Below are positions 1 through 5,190 of a stretch of 6,869 nucleotides of DNA, piece by piece. The stretch comes from Lichenicola sp964249915. GTDB taxonomy: Bacteria > Pseudomonadota > Alphaproteobacteria > Acetobacterales > Acetobacteraceae. The stretch is from positions 1 through 6,869 of the forward strand of contig CAXUEL010000184.1 in NCBI GenBank assembly GCA_964249915.1. Reading direction: 5' to 3'. The notes beneath the pieces were generated by a model. That model worked only from the letters and a program-made list of their open reading frames with translations, did not search any database and had not been told where the DNA came from. The number at the start of each line of letters is the position of its first letter. Within the stretch, counting starts at the first letter, position 1. Made by a program: the position numbers and the translations under genes.

Positions 1-2
1 GC

Positions 3-269
3 CGCGGCACCGGGCGGCTGAGCCGCACCCCCCTGCCCCAGGCCAACGCCTACCTCATGGTGCAGCGGCGCACGCTCGCCGCCGGCATCGGCACCCGGAT
101 CGGCAACCACAGCTTCCGGGCGACGGGGATCACCGCCTACCTGAAGAACGGGGGCACGCTGGAGAACGCCGCCGCCATGGCCAACCACGCCAGCACACGG
201 ACTACCCAGCTTTACGATCGTAGGCGTGACGAGATTAGCCTCGATGAGGTGGAGCGGATCAGGGTGTAG
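3..269 (+). CDS. Tyrosine recombinase/integrase, C-terminal part (5' end outside window)
   Basis: This is the C-terminal end of a tyrosine-family site-specific recombinase, an enzyme that cuts and rejoins DNA through a phosphotyrosine intermediate. The frame is open from the left edge to the TAG at 267-269, so the start lies outside. Catalytic elements are visible in the expected order: the HxxR box (NHSFR), then a second histidine in MANHAS about 25 residues later, then the nucleophile tyrosine in QLYDRR, followed by a short tail ending IRV. The N-terminal DNA-binding domain and first catalytic arginine are not in the window. The gene is very GC-rich up to about 190 (70-78% per 60-base line), but its last 70-80 bases, which encode the tyrosine, fall to about 58%. 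It lies directly before an AT-richer accessory block, which suggests it helped capture that DNA; this is inference. Confidence 0.88.
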   Translation, partial: RGTGRLSRTPLPQANAYLMVQRRTLAAGIGTRIGNHSFRATGITAYLKNGGTLENAAAMANHASTRTTQLYDRRRDEISLDEVERIRV

Positions 270-282
270 AGCCATTAAAAGT

Positions 283-301
283 CAGGATAAAACTTTACCT
301 G
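283..301 (+). other. Small imperfect hairpin after the recombinase stop
   Basis: CAGG (283-286) pairs with CCTG (298-301), with a bulged A and a weak TAA/TTA inner pairing. It lies 14 bases after the recombinase stop. It could help end transcription but has no T-run, so the role is uncertain. Confidence 0.2.
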
Positions 302-321
302 TCTCCACGTAGAATTCCATC

Positions 322-350
322 TTGCTAAGAGAGTCAGAATGTCGTTTAAC
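322..350 (+). promoter_or_regulatory. Possible sigma-70-like promoter for the 432-890 gene
   Basis: TTGCTA (322-327) and TTTAAC (345-350) are separated by 17 bases, and each matches four of six consensus positions. Transcription would begin near 357 and give a leader of about 75 bases that contains the inverted repeat at 377-405. This rests only on hexamer resemblance in an AT-richer region, where chance matches are common. Confidence 0.28.
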
Positions 351-376
351 ACTCTGGACTACCGATAGTAGGTCGA

Positions 377-405
377 CGGCGGTCCCCGACCAAGAGTGAC
401 CGCCG
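377..405 (+). repeat. GC-rich inverted repeat in the leader of the 432-890 gene
   Basis: CGGCGGTC (377-384) is perfectly complementary to GACCGCCG (398-405), with a 13-base loop. The right arm can slide one repeat unit because it reads CCGCCGCC. It stands out in AT-richer DNA and lies between the putative promoter and the ATG at 432. It may be a leader hairpin, a terminator of upstream transcription, or a regulator site. A GTG at 396 falls against the right arm, which argues against using that GTG as start. Confidence 0.5.
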
Positions 406-431
406 CCGTAATTCATGGAGATGGAATCCCT

Positions 432-890
432 ATGAACATCGAAATGTTCGTTGACGGCCAGTTGTTAGTCAAGACAGATCTTGATTTTCCGCTGCTGCTA
501 AAAGTTATCGCAGATGCGGCAAGGCAGCACGCAAGTGAATCCAAAAGCACACCAGCAACTGAATCTCAAATGAAGGATCTTTTGTCGCGAATTGATCAGA
601 GAAGTGTCGAGTATCTCAACACAATTGCTGCTAGCGAGGACGGCTCGATAACCTGGCACAAGATGAGAGAGATCTTCGGCATTAAGAAGGAAAACGATTG
701 GGCAGCTTACTCAGGCTCATTCGGCAAGGGTATTACTCGGGCATATAGGAAAATTCTGAACGACAAGTCGGCTCGACTTATCTGGTGGATTGAAGCTGAT
801 TGGGATGAATACGAGTGGGATTCTGACATGTGCTGTGTCTCCATCGACGGTCCTGCCTTGTCGGCTTTGCGTTCTGTAGCGGGTAGCTAA
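432..890 (+). CDS. Hypothetical protein, 152 aa, possible HTH-like C-terminal half
   Basis: I do not recognise this protein by name. The chosen ATG has GGAG at 417-420 and GGA at 423-425 upstream; a GTG at 396 would add 12 residues but sits in the arm of an inverted repeat. The first 30 residues look like a beta strand (NIEMFVDG, QLLVK) followed by a hydrophobic helix. A polar, Ser/Thr-rich linker lies at about 37-50. The remainder (about 50-150) reads as a compact domain: a helix with DQRSVEYL, then SITWHKMREIFGI, then WAAYSGSFGKGITRAYRKIL, then a Trp-rich strand (RLIWWIEADWDEYEW) and a last helix, GPALSALRSV. That helix/helix/strand pattern would suit a winged-helix-like fold, which is inference. 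There is no signal peptide or membrane segment. Base composition is lower in GC than the flanks. It is followed by a strong hairpin, so it may be its own transcription unit. It could regulate the pair downstream or be an independent cargo gene. Confidence 0.72.
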   Translation: MNIEMFVDGQLLVKTDLDFPLLLKVIADAARQHASESKSTPATESQMKDLLSRIDQRSVEYLNTIAASEDGSITWHKMREIFGIKKENDWAAYSGSFGKGITRAYRKILNDKSARLIWWIEADWDEYEWDSDMCCVSIDGPALSALRSVAGS

Positions 891-897
891 AAGAACA

Positions 898-927
898 CTG
901 AGGGTGTCGTGCAGACGATGCCCTCAG
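898..927 (+). terminator. Strong hairpin just after the 432-890 gene
   Basis: CTGAGGG (898-904) pairs with CCCTCAG (921-927), and an inner TCGT (907-910) pairs with ACGA (915-918) around a GCAG loop. This gives a long, nearly continuous stem beginning seven bases after the TAA at 888-890. The position suits a transcription terminator. There is no T-run after it, so it may only stabilise the transcript end. Confidence 0.5.
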
Positions 928-940
928 CTACTTCGAAGCC

Positions 941-962
941 CGTGATAGACTGGATTATCACG
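941..962. promoter_or_regulatory. Perfect 7+7 palindrome upstream of the 1064 gene, candidate operator
   Basis: CGTGATA (941-947) and TATCACG (956-962) are exact inverted copies around an 8-base spacer. The 22-bp span and half-site spacing suit a dimeric HTH repressor operator. It stands about 100 bases upstream of the two-gene unit at 1064-2709. It could instead form a second hairpin after the one at 898-927. No regulator can be assigned; the product of 432-890 is one candidate by proximity only. Confidence 0.4.
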
Positions 963-1063
963 TGCTAAGGGCGGGTGACAGGGATTTGTCGTTGAGTTGC
1001 GCTCTATTCTGAAGAACTCGCTTGTTTGGAGCTAGGCGTAATGCTTATAGGGCAGAGACTTCA

Positions 1064-1741
1064 ATGGACCTAGAGAACTTCGAGAAGCGTCAGGCAGTCA
1101 CCGCATGGCGAGACCGCCTGCAACTGTCTGCGTGGGTCTTAGTAAACGAGGCTAGCAACAAGGCGCGTAGTTCTTTAGAGCAAAAATTACATGAGGCGGG
1201 GATACACGACTCGCTATGGGATCCATCTCACTTTGCTCGAACCCGGATTGATGCGGCAATGCGTGAATCTTTAGAGGTCCCACTGAGGAATATATTCGCA
1301 CAGGCCGCTGAGGAGCTATACGAACTTGACTCAGCCTACAAGTCGCTCTCCGATGTGTTGACTTCTAGTGTTGATCAATTGAACTATCCGAGCATGGCTA
1401 TGTCGGATGATAAGCGGGATCAGTCTACCGCCATCACCGCTAGGCTTGTACCGGTCAAACAACGGCTCTCATTGATGGCAAACCTTGTCAAGCAAAGGGT
1501 CGTATCAAAAGGAGTATTAGAGTGGGGTGCAAAGGCATTAGGTCAGATTGGTGAGGTTGCCGATGCAGCCGTTCTGAAAGTTCAGAACAACACTGGGTTG
1601 CATGATCGCTTACGCTGTGTGGCGGTCGAGCGGATCGAGCGAGCTTGGATGAGCGACCGCGGTGACCACTCTCCTCTGATGGCGCAAATCGTCGCTGCTG
1701 TTGACAAGGTAACTAATCAAACCCGGAGCTTGGCATCATGA
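1064..1741 (+). CDS. Hypothetical helical protein, 225 aa, first gene of an overlapping pair
   Basis: I do not recognise the family. The ATG at 1064 is preceded only by a weak purine stretch (AGGG at 1049-1052, AGAG at 1054-1057). A TTG at 1022 in the same frame would add 14 residues and has no better ribosome site, so the start is uncertain. The protein appears almost wholly alpha-helical: a charged N-terminal helix (1-20), a helical block at about 22-105 with WVLVNEASNKARSSLEQKL and LRNIFAQAAEELYELD, a Ser/Asp-rich loop at 108-122, and more helices at about 123-220, including a hydrophobic stretch near 150-172 (VLEWGAKALGQIGEVADAAV). No enzymatic motif, nucleotide-binding loop, zinc site or signal peptide is seen. 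Its stop overlaps the next start by ATGA, so the two are probably co-translated and may form a complex. Composition is clearly lower in GC than the plasmid genes to the right. A helical membrane-acting or scaffold protein is possible but unproven. Confidence 0.72.
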   Translation: MDLENFEKRQAVTAWRDRLQLSAWVLVNEASNKARSSLEQKLHEAGIHDSLWDPSHFARTRIDAAMRESLEVPLRNIFAQAAEELYELDSAYKSLSDVLTSSVDQLNYPSMAMSDDKRDQSTAITARLVPVKQRLSLMANLVKQRVVSKGVLEWGAKALGQIGEVADAAVLKVQNNTGLHDRLRCVAVERIERAWMSDRGDHSPLMAQIVAAVDKVTNQTRSLAS

Positions 1742-2709
1742 GCATAGCAGCAGAACTGCTAGGCACATTCCTGATACCAAAAGATAATGCTTTGAGTGGT
1801 CTACAAAGCGGCGTCTTGCAAAGGGTGGGCAGCGTGATACGTTGGGTTTCTGGGCCTGAAAAGGGCCGGATCCATAGCCATATGCAGGAAACCGGTCTTT
1901 ATGAACAACTCGCGAACACTTCGTTCAAGCTCGGCGAGATATCTAAAGGCTTGGAGGTAATGCAAACGTTTCAAATAGCTAACCTTGCTCTTGATACTTT
2001 GAATATCGGGATATCGGTTGCTGGCTTTGCATTGATGAATGCCAAACTCAATGCGGTACAGGGAGCGATTCAGAACCTGTCGGTTGGAATTAATGTTGTC
2101 AGCGAGAAGCTAGATCAGATCCGACAGGAGCGAATCGACGAGGACTTCCTCACTCTGCGTTCACTTGCACGACGTTTCGATGAAGCGTGGCATCTCAGTA
2201 GCCATAGCGATGCTACACAGCAGTGGCTCGTCATTCAGGCTGAGGCACGCCGATATCAAGATCTTTTCGAGCATCGCGCCCGTCTCTTACTCGCTGAGGC
2301 GGTGCCAGAATTTGCGCTTGCTGACCGCATGATTGATGCTTTGGCTTTGACAGGGAGTCTTCGCACATCAGCTGCAATGGCTGCCAATGAAGGGCAGCTC
2401 GCCAAGCAAATTTCTGACGAGAATGCTCGACAGATTGAAGCTCTAACCGGGTCTATAGGACTTGTTGATCTTGTGCGCGCGAAAATGCCGGTAGGTATCG
2501 ACCCAGGGTCGCAAGAGTGGAAGTCGACCTTTGCTGAGGTAAACGACAATGCCAGACCGCAAGTTGCAAAGATGCGTGAACGCGAAGCCAGTGCTATGAC
2601 CCGTTCGGCACCACTGCCATTGCTTGAGGAGCGGAAGATCGCACCGAATGCTTGGTTACGAGCTGCACGGGAAGAGACCAATGAGCCTCTCCTGCTGTTG
2701 AGTGCCTAG
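1738..2709 (+). CDS. Hypothetical helical protein, 323 aa, with one hydrophobic segment and a coiled-coil-like stretch
   Basis: I do not recognise this protein. It starts at the ATG overlapping the previous stop (ATGA at 1738-1741), with GGAG at 1725-1728 as ribosome site. Residues 1-40 are mildly hydrophobic (AAELLGTFLIP). Residues 78-100 form one hydrophobic segment (ANLALDTLNIGISVAGFALM) long enough to span a membrane. Residues 101-135 then continue as an amphipathic helix (KLNAVQGAIQNLSVGINVV, SEKLDQIRQERI) resembling a coiled coil. Residues 136-245 are further charged helices, and the C-terminal part (about 250-323) is less ordered, with a Pro/Leu-rich segment APLPLLEE and an end of NEPLLLLSA. 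No catalytic motif or cleavable signal peptide is visible. The layout of hydrophobic helix, long amphipathic helix and helical body recalls helical pore-forming or membrane-anchored scaffold proteins; that comparison is structural inference only. Co-translation with the 1064 gene suggests a two-component unit. Confidence 0.75.
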   Translation: MSIAAELLGTFLIPKDNALSGLQSGVLQRVGSVIRWVSGPEKGRIHSHMQETGLYEQLANTSFKLGEISKGLEVMQTFQIANLALDTLNIGISVAGFALMNAKLNAVQGAIQNLSVGINVVSEKLDQIRQERIDEDFLTLRSLARRFDEAWHLSSHSDATQQWLVIQAEARRYQDLFEHRARLLLAEAVPEFALADRMIDALALTGSLRTSAAMAANEGQLAKQISDENARQIEALTGSIGLVDLVRAKMPVGIDPGSQEWKSTFAEVNDNARPQVAKMREREASAMTRSAPLPLLEERKIAPNAWLRAAREETNEPLLLLSA

Positions 2710-2751
2710 GCTGGGTGATGTGAAGGTTGGCTCGATCAGAGCCATCCCAGC
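2710..2751 (+). terminator. Nested hairpin right after the two-gene unit
   Basis: GCTGGG (2710-2715) pairs with CCCAGC (2746-2751), extendable through GATG/CATC with one bulged T. Inside it, GGCTC (2729-2733) pairs with GAGCC (2739-2743). It begins one base after the gene's TAG, the expected place for a terminator. It lacks a T-run, so an intrinsic terminator role is plausible but not certain. Confidence 0.42.
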
Positions 2752-3166
2752 TTCAGAAGATTTAGAATAAAGGTCGAACGGCACCAATGTCGGTTTCACT
2801 ACTAGCTGGAAAAGGCGACCGTGGATTATAAGCGACAAATTACAACATGGTGGAGACGTTTGCTGTTGCAACTAGACGGCTGATAGCCGACCATCCGCTT
2901 CTGGGCGATCAGAATTAGTATTCATGCTGATATGCTATTGCTAATTGTGTAATAGATCCGGGCGCACAGCAGCTTGAAACCTTAGCCTTCGCCAACACTA
3001 ACACTTCGATCTTGTACACTTATCGGATACACATGCCCAAACCTCGGCACCGCCCTAGCCGCTCCTCCTCCTCCGGCCGTGCCTATACCATCAATCTAAA
3101 CGCCGCCTAAATGCCCCTCCCTACGCTGCTTGTGCCAAGGTAGTTCCTGCGAACACTTGCCGTTAG
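2752..3166. other. Gene-poor spacer between the accessory block and the partition operon
   Basis: I find no convincing gene in this stretch. Open frames are short, lack ribosome sites and resemble no family. The left part up to about 2960 is AT-rich; the right part, from about 3030, has C-rich runs (for example around 3061-3076). One tiny inverted repeat, CGGCT/AGCCG, is at 2877-2889. A 25-codon frame (3033-3110) has an ATG but no visible Shine-Dalgarno. The promoter of parA probably lies in the right-hand part, but no hexamer pair is good enough to call. The accessory block most likely ends somewhere in this spacer. Confidence 0.5.
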
Positions 3167-3167
3167 C

Positions 3168-3199
3168 CCGGATAACCGATAGACCGGATAACCGAATAG
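3168..3199 (+). promoter_or_regulatory. Two direct repeats CCGGATAACCG upstream of parA, candidate operator/centromere
   Basis: CCGGATAACCGATAG (3168-3182) and CCGGATAACCGAATAG (3184-3199) start 16 bp apart, about one and a half helical turns. They end three bases before the parA ribosome site. Type Ib partition loci (small ParA plus RHH partner) usually have the centromere and operator repeats directly upstream of parA, so these are the obvious candidates for binding by the 3911-4294 product. Related CCGG-N4-CCGG motifs recur inside both genes. Confidence 0.62.
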
Positions 3200-3212
3200 A
3201 TGGGAGGTTAAG

Positions 3213-3914
3213 GTGGACCGAAAGACACCAGTTATAAGTTTTGCGTCCACAAAAGGTGGTGTTGGCAAAACAACCCTTACATTTGTGCTGGCGACCGCCT
3301 TCGCTCATCGGATAACCGGAAGCTCGGAATACCGGGTCGCATGCATCGACGCGGATCCTAATACCACACTCGATACCGCTCTCCGGAAGACTGGTTTCAC
3401 AGAAATCTTGTCTATGGTGAGCGACGCAGAAACCCTTCTCCCAACCCTTCGAGATGCACAGCGCTTGGCAGATTTGGTTCTAATCGATCTCGAGGGATCA
3501 GCTAACCAAGCTATGCTCTATGCTGCCGGCAAGAGTGACCTCGTTATCATTCCTGCCCAGCCGTCTGCCTTCGACGTACGCGAGGCTCGAAAGACAGCCG
3601 GCGTCGTGCAGCAGGCGGCCGATTTGGTACAGCGAGAGATACCGATCAGCGTCGTTCTGACGAGGACGCCGGTTCTTCGGCAGCGAGTAGCAGATCATTC
3701 CCGCTCCCAATTTGAGAAGGCAGAGCTCCCGCTGCTACCTGTCGAACTTGTGCAACGGGCTGCGTTCCAGACGATGACCTATACAGGACAGCCTCCTTTC
3801 CTTGCGGAACCAGCTGGTGGTGCGGCGACCAATGTCGATGCCTTGGCTGATGCAATTGCCAAGTTGATCGGCCTCGCTACCCATGCTCGCGGACCGGTCA
3901 GGACCGAGGCATGA
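3213..3914 (+). CDS. parA: ParA-family partition ATPase (small, type Ib-like)
   Basis: This is a ParA/MinD-superfamily ATPase, which in plasmid partition binds nucleoid DNA in its ATP form and moves plasmid copies apart with a centromere-binding partner. The GTG start at 3213 has GGGAGG at 3202-3207, five bases upstream. The deviant Walker A motif KGGVGKTT is at residues 14-21, including the signature lysine Lys14. A' is DADPN at 46-50 and Walker B is LVLIDLEG at 88-95. At 233 residues with no N-terminal HTH domain it fits the small type Ib group (ParF/VirC1-like) rather than the P1 type. The stop overlaps the next start by ATGA, coupling it to the RHH partner. Two CCGG-type repeats lie just upstream and two more inside the 5' part of the gene (3308-3335), so autoregulation by the partner is likely. 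GC content (52-58% in lines counted) is lower than in the RepA-like and helicase genes. VirC1-like roles in conjugation are a less likely alternative. Confidence 0.92.
   Translation: MDRKTPVISFASTKGGVGKTTLTFVLATAFAHRITGSSEYRVACIDADPNTTLDTALRKTGFTEILSMVSDAETLLPTLRDAQRLADLVLIDLEGSANQAMLYAAGKSDLVIIPAQPSAFDVREARKTAGVVQQAADLVQREIPISVVLTRTPVLRQRVADHSRSQFEKAELPLLPVELVQRAAFQTMTYTGQPPFLAEPAGGAATNVDALADAIAKLIGLATHARGPVRTEA
3308..3335 (+). repeat. Second pair of 16-bp-phased repeats, inside parA
   Basis: TCGGATAACCGG (3308-3319) and TCGGAATACCGG (3324-3335) match the upstream repeats closely and have the same 16-bp start-to-start spacing. They lie in the coding sequence for residues 32-41 of ParA, where codon constraint would not by itself produce them. 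They may be extra partner-binding sites. Confidence 0.45.
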
Positions 3915-4294
3915 GCAGGAAGCAGCTTCCTAGTTTGCCCGATCTCGAAGAAGAGGACTCGGTCTTCCAGAGGAAAATGCGTCCTCTTGTAGAGCAAGCT
4001 CTTCCTAAAGACCGGAAGCCCGTTGTTCAGGAAAGACGGACATCCGGTAGTCCGGATAAACGGCCAGCCGGACTTGTGGGCGCAGCTCAGCAACTGGAGC
4101 GAGTTGAAGCTGCTCGAGGAGCCAAACGGCGCTTCGAATACCTTATTCCTGAACGGGTTGGGCGTGCTCTAGCCAGTGATGCAGCATCTCGTGGAATTTC
4201 CGCGACGACTCGGCTCCTTGAGGTGCTCCGGGATGCCGGATATCCGGTTATCCAGGAAGATCTAGTCGATCTTCGGAAGATGCCAAAGCGCTGA
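3911..4294 (+). CDS. Small ribbon-helix-helix partition partner (ParB/ParG-like)
   Basis: This is probably the centromere-binding partner of ParA. The start overlaps the parA stop by ATGA; AGGA at 3900-3903 is a suitable ribosome site seven bases upstream. The 127-residue protein has a charged, Pro/Arg-rich and apparently flexible N-terminal part (1-65), which in such proteins usually contacts ParA. A C-terminal segment suits a ribbon-helix-helix fold: strand RRFEYLI (73-79), helix PERVGRALASDAASRG (80-95), turn with Gly95/Ile96, and helix SATTRLLEVLRDAG (97-110). Size, gene order and translational coupling match type Ib partition cassettes. The assignment to RHH is from the pattern, not from a specific family match. 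The gene itself contains CCGG-N4-CCGG motifs at 4044-4063 and 4236-4254. GC is moderate, like parA, so the two genes probably travelled together. Confidence 0.72.
   Translation: MSRKQLPSLPDLEEEDSVFQRKMRPLVEQALPKDRKPVVQERRTSGSPDKRPAGLVGAAQQLERVEAARGAKRRFEYLIPERVGRALASDAASRGISATTRLLEVLRDAGYPVIQEDLVDLRKMPKR
4042..4063. repeat. CCGG-N4 repeat cluster inside the RHH gene
   Basis: ATCCGG (4042-4047) and CCGGAT (4052-4057) form a perfect inverted repeat around TAGT. The series continues as CCGGATAAACGG (4052-4063), giving three CCGG-like units at 8-bp steps. It resembles the repeats upstream of parA. Confidence 0.42.
4236..4255. repeat. CCGGATATCCGG palindrome with an adjoining third unit, inside the RHH gene
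   Basis: CCGGATATCCGG (4236-4247) is a perfect 12-bp palindrome, and the next 8 bp continue as TTATCCAG, giving CCGG units at 8-bp steps. Read on the minus strand, the right half is CTGGATAACCGG, the same core as the repeats before parA. It lies near the 3' end of the RHH gene. Confidence 0.45.
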
Positions 4295-4340
4295 AAATTC
4301 AATCATTTACAAGGTGATCGTAACGAGGGCAGGCTACTGT

Positions 4341-4359
4341 TTCCGGGATCAACCCGGAA
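4341..4359. repeat. Perfect 7-bp inverted repeat after the partition operon
   Basis: TTCCGGG (4341-4347) and CCCGGAA (4353-4359) are exact inverted copies around ATCAA. It is the first of a run of stem-loops between the RHH gene and the RepA-like gene. No T-run follows. It contains CCGG on both arms but with different spacing from the par repeats. Confidence 0.5.
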
Positions 4360-4384
4360 GCACATCAAGGTGTGGACATGATCT

Positions 4385-4414
4385 AAAAGCGAAAGGCCGC
4401 CTCGAAAGGCGGCC
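4385..4414 (-). terminator. GC-rich hairpin, possible minus-strand terminator
   Basis: GGCCGCC (4395-4401) pairs with GGCGGCC (4408-4414) around TCGAAA. On the plus strand the next bases are CCCGAT, without Ts. On the minus strand the hairpin is followed by TTTCGCTTTT, a T-rich tail. It could therefore stop leftward transcription, for example read-through from the helicase gene across the RepA-like gene, before it enters the partition operon. Confidence 0.42.
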
Positions 4415-4420
4415 CCCGAT

Positions 4421-4434
4421 CCGGCCGAAGCCGG
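4421..4434. repeat. Short GC-rich stem with CGAA loop
   Basis: CCGGC (4421-4425) pairs with GCCGG (4430-4434) around CGAA. It is adjacent to the hairpin at 4395-4414 and overlaps the left arm of the putative terminator at 4433-4484, so the two structures would be mutually exclusive. Confidence 0.4.
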
Positions 4435-4484
4435 AAGTCTCACTCGCTTGGCGGCTGTGAGCTTCCTGCATCCTGTTGTTTTTT
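4433..4484 (+). terminator. Probable intrinsic terminator of the parA operon
   Basis: GGAAG-T-CTCAC (4433-4443, one bulged T) pairs with GTGAGCTTCC (4457-4466), a 10-bp stem with a 13-base loop. It is followed by a T-rich stretch that ends in six Ts (4479-4484). The T-run is about a dozen bases from the stem, further than ideal. The location between the RHH gene and the RepA-like gene suits a terminator for the partition transcript. It could also be part of a leader controlling the RepA-like gene. Confidence 0.5.
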
Positions 4485-4499
4485 GCAAGCTAAGCTTGC
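4485..4499. repeat. Perfect 7-bp palindrome with single central base
   Basis: GCAAGCT (4485-4491) and AGCTTGC (4493-4499) are exact inverted copies around one A. The tight centre favours a protein-binding site (operator) over a hairpin. It lies 65 bases before the start of the RepA-like gene and may overlap its promoter. Confidence 0.4.
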
Positions 4500-4563
4500 C
4501 ACGGGAGTGCTTTGCCTAACGGGTGCCCGATCTGACGACACGGCCATCGCCAGGAGACTGACG

Positions 4564-5190
4564 ATGACGGTTAAGCTGGGGGTTCGGCTGGGCCGGACCC
4601 GACGGGAGAAGGTGTTCGGCGAGGGCTGTTCTATTCCACTCGACCGCAACGCCAAGGCGCGGATCTGGGCCTACGCGCTGGCACGCACTGCACGATTGCG
4701 CCGCCCCGGCCAGCACCGTGGGCCGCTGACCCGCGCCATGCTGGACGTGCTGCGCGCGCTGCTGTGGCACTTCCACAATCGGACCAGCGGCCGGTGCTTC
4801 CCTTCCTACGAGCGTATCGCAGACAGCGCCCGTGTGCACCGAGCCACCGTGGCGCGGGCGATCGCTGTCCTCGAGCGGGAAGGCGTGCTGACCTGGGAGA
4901 ACCGCTTGGTGCGCCAGCGCGTGGCGGTCGAGGGTCTGTTTGGCCCGCAGTGGACGATGGTCCCCAGGCGCACCTCCAACGCCTATCGCTTCCACGACTA
5001 CCGGCGTGATGCCTTCGGACGACCGGTTGATGCTCCCTTTTCCCCTAAGTCGCAGAAGCCGATTGGAATCCCATCTCAAGAAAATCAAAAGCTTGCTCAT
5101 GGACAAGCGGAGCGCGGAGCGGTCGTGCCTCTCGATCCCACCAATCCGCTCGAGGCAGCCTTGCTCAGGCTGGGTCAGGCCATGAGGTAG
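4564..5190 (+). CDS. RepA-like winged-helix replication-type protein
   Basis: This 208-residue protein resembles a helix-turn-helix family frequent on alphaproteobacterial plasmids and usually labelled replication protein A. If so it would bind the replication origin or act as a regulator. I chose the ATG at 4564 because AGGAG (4552-4556) lies seven bases upstream; an in-frame TTG at 4483 would add 27 residues from a palindrome-rich leader. The N-terminal part contains the conserved-looking PLDRNAKARI (25-34) and PGQHRGPLTRAMLDVLRALL (48-67). A winged HTH follows: CFPSYERIADSARVHRATVA (78-97), then RAIAVLEREGVLTWENRLV with the wing. RTSNAYRF (136-143) closes the domain, and a variable, polar tail (about 150-208) ends the protein. 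The 3' end overlaps the helicase gene tail to tail by 16 bp (5175-5190). Being GC-rich, it matches the helicase rather than the partition genes. I am confident of the wHTH, less of the replication role. Confidence 0.78.
   Translation: MTVKLGVRLGRTRREKVFGEGCSIPLDRNAKARIWAYALARTARLRRPGQHRGPLTRAMLDVLRALLWHFHNRTSGRCFPSYERIADSARVHRATVARAIAVLEREGVLTWENRLVRQRVAVEGLFGPQWTMVPRRTSNAYRFHDYRRDAFGRPVDAPFSPKSQKPIGIPSQENQKLAHGQAERGAVVPLDPTNPLEAALLRLGQAMR

Noticed and set aside
396..431. GTG at 396 as start of the 432-890 gene
   Set aside because: It coincides with the arm of a GC-rich inverted repeat and lacks a ribosome site. The ATG at 432 has purine-rich sequence at suitable spacing.
1022..1063. TTG at 1022 as start of the 1064-1741 gene
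   Set aside because: It is a rare start codon without a Shine-Dalgarno, and the extra 14 residues look like leader DNA. It is not excluded, only less likely.
2256..2871. Minus-strand frames opposite and after the 323-residue gene
   Set aside because: The first is fully antisense to the better-supported overlapping gene. The second starts in spacer DNA with no ribosome site and shows no domain pattern.
4303..4488. 61-codon minus-strand frame between the partition and RepA-like genes
   Set aside because: It is made up of the stem-loop cluster read in reverse, with no ribosome site or family resemblance.
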